From contig LJCR01000220.1 of NCBI GenBank assembly GCA_001399705.1, forward strand, positions 1 through 5,094: DNA of 5,094 nucleotides, given 5' to 3'. Below are positions 4,259 to 5,094 of this stretch, one piece after another. A program made the position numbers and the translations under genes. Position 1 is the stretch's first letter, and each line of letters opens with the position of its first letter. Source of the stretch: Kouleothrix aurantiaca. GTDB lineage: Bacteria; Chloroflexota; Chloroflexia; Chloroflexales; Roseiflexaceae. The notes under the pieces are model-generated. The model was not told the DNA's origin. It did not search any database and saw nothing but the letters and a program-made list of their open reading frames with translations.

Positions 4259-4912
4259 TTGCCAACCCGAACGTCCAAGCCAACCACCGTCTCCGCGCTC
4301 GCGCAGCAGTTTGTTGCGGCCAACCCCGAGACTATCGAGGTAGCCAACGACCGGACCGACTGGCCCGGCGTGCGGCGCCCGCTCGCGGCAGCCCGCGCGC
4401 TGCTCCAGTTCGCCGACCTCGGCGAGGCGCTCCGCAAAGCTGCCGAGGAGTACATCAAAACTCGCGGCGGCCGCGGCTACCAGCAAGAAGGCTTCCGCGC
4501 TCGCTTTGCGGCGCAGCTCTGCGAGGCGGCCGGCGTCCCGTTCTGCAAGCGCTGCGGGCGTTACCTCACCGACCGGCCTCACAGTCCATGCCCTTTCGAC
4601 GCTTTTCAGGCCGCACTGCTCGGGCTGCCGAGCCTTGCGGGCTCGCAACCAGCGTATTTTGGCCTGGATAAGGCGACGCGGCAGGCGTTGCGCAGCGCGT
4701 GCGCACCTATCGCGACTTCTCCGCGTATCGACAAAGACCTCTCCGGGATCGCCGGCGGCCTGCTGTACTTCCTGGAGAAAGACACCGACAGTCCGTACCG
4801 CTCCTACCAGCGCCGCGTGCTTGCGATCAGCCTGACCGAGATCATCGCATGCCTGCGCACGGCGGCAGAGGCAATCGAGGCGATGCTCAACCTGGTCGAG
4901 GACGCTGTATGA
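4259..4912 (+). CDS. Putative zinc-knuckle protein, 217 aa
   Basis: TTG 4259 with AAGGAG 6 nt upstream gives (M)PTRTSKPTTVSALAQQFVAA. A helical N-terminal region with a short W-P-G motif (NDRTDWPGVRRPLAAARALL) leads to a basic Gly-rich patch (TRGGRGYQQEG, about residues 64-75). Next comes C96-KR-C99-GRYLTDRP-H108-SP-C111, a CxxC-x8-HxxC arrangement that could bind one zinc ion and act in nucleic-acid or protein binding. The C-terminal half is helical, with SGIAGGLLYFLEKDTDSPYR and SLTEIIACLRTAAEAIEAML. It has its own promoter and operator cluster and overlaps the next gene by ATGA, so the two are translationally coupled. A DNA-binding, possibly autoregulatory, role is conceivable but not shown; no helix-turn-helix is evident. 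The family is not recognised. Confidence 0.75.
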   Translation: MPTRTSKPTTVSALAQQFVAANPETIEVANDRTDWPGVRRPLAAARALLQFADLGEALRKAAEEYIKTRGGRGYQQEGFRARFAAQLCEAAGVPFCKRCGRYLTDRPHSPCPFDAFQAALLGLPSLAGSQPAYFGLDKATRQALRSACAPIATSPRIDKDLSGIAGGLLYFLEKDTDSPYRSYQRRVLAISLTEIIACLRTAAEAIEAMLNLVEDAV

Positions 4913-5094
4913 CCGCAACCATCATCCCTCCCGAGCTGCAACAGGATGAGATCGCTGTCGTAACTCCCGAGCGCCGGCAGCGCCTGGCCGCAGGCAATTG
5001 CCCGGTGAGGCAGCTCCCGGCCGGCGCGTCCGACAAAGCTCGGCGCGCCGAGCAGCGCAAGTGCCTGACCAACGCGCGGCTGGCCGCGCACAGC
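4909..5094 (+). CDS. Hypothetical protein, 3' end beyond the window
   Basis: ATG 4909-4911 overlaps the preceding gene's TGA in an ATGA junction, and the frame is open for all 62 codons to the window edge. The protein begins MTATIIPPELQQDEIAVVTP and turns strongly basic (ERRQRLAAG, then KARRAEQRKCLTNARLAA). Isolated Cys residues occur at 35 and 53 (NCPV, RKCL). The basic helical character suggests nucleic-acid contact, but too little is present to name a family. The tight overlap with the zinc-knuckle gene argues that the two proteins are made together. Confidence 0.7.
   Translation, partial: MTATIIPPELQQDEIAVVTPERRQRLAAGNCPVRQLPAGASDKARRAEQRKCLTNARLAAHS

Noticed and set aside
4226..4918. 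230-codon minus-strand frame opposite the zinc-knuckle gene
   Set aside because: The plus-strand gene has a promoter, ribosome site and an ATGA junction with the next gene; the antisense frame has none of these.
1..5094. CRISPR array, tRNA, rRNA, insertion sequence or attachment site
   Set aside because: I found no regularly spaced direct repeats, cloverleaf-like tails, transposase-like protein or flanking direct repeats.

Overview
The window is GC-rich (roughly two thirds G+C by eye) and densely coding. The only AT-rich stretches are two intergenic control regions. It contains no rRNA, tRNA, transposase, integrase, CRISPR array or replication gene. None of the proteins belongs to a household family I can name with certainty. 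The composition, the frequent GTG and TTG starts and the Leu/Ala/Arg-rich helical repeat proteins would fit the phylum Chloroflexota or another high-GC bacterium. The dense cluster of small unknown genes suggests an accessory region such as a plasmid, prophage or integrated element. Both statements are inference.

Layout: a divergent control region at about 2395-2456 splits the window. To its left, on the minus strand, five genes read away from it in apparent operon order: a 273-aa helical-repeat protein (1463-2284), an acidic protein whose annotated start is doubtful (819-1328, with an in-frame open extension to about 1448), a 50-aa protein (640-792), a 100-aa protein (334-636) and a gene cut by the window edge (1-326). 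To its right, on the plus strand, are a 211-aa helical-repeat protein (2474-3109), a 114-aa protein with a CPHC motif (3130-3474) and a 214-aa protein (3487-4131). After a weak terminator-like hairpin, a second promoter region (4190-4249) drives a 217-aa putative zinc-knuckle protein (4259-4912). That gene overlaps, by ATGA, a further gene cut by the window edge (4909-5094).

The clearest non-coding signal is a regulatory module shared by the two intergenic regions. Each has an outer pair of inverted TTGACA boxes (56 or 59 bp end to end), several TGATAC/GTATCA hexamers, and an 18-bp segment matching at 16 of 18 positions between the sites. In the left region the module is an almost perfect inverted repeat (17 of 18 bp) holding two face-to-face promoters, one for each divergent operon. 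I infer that one unidentified DNA-binding protein co-regulates all three transcription units. The two operons next to the divergent promoter each begin with an alpha-helical-repeat protein, so their products may act together, but their biochemical function cannot be read from the sequence.
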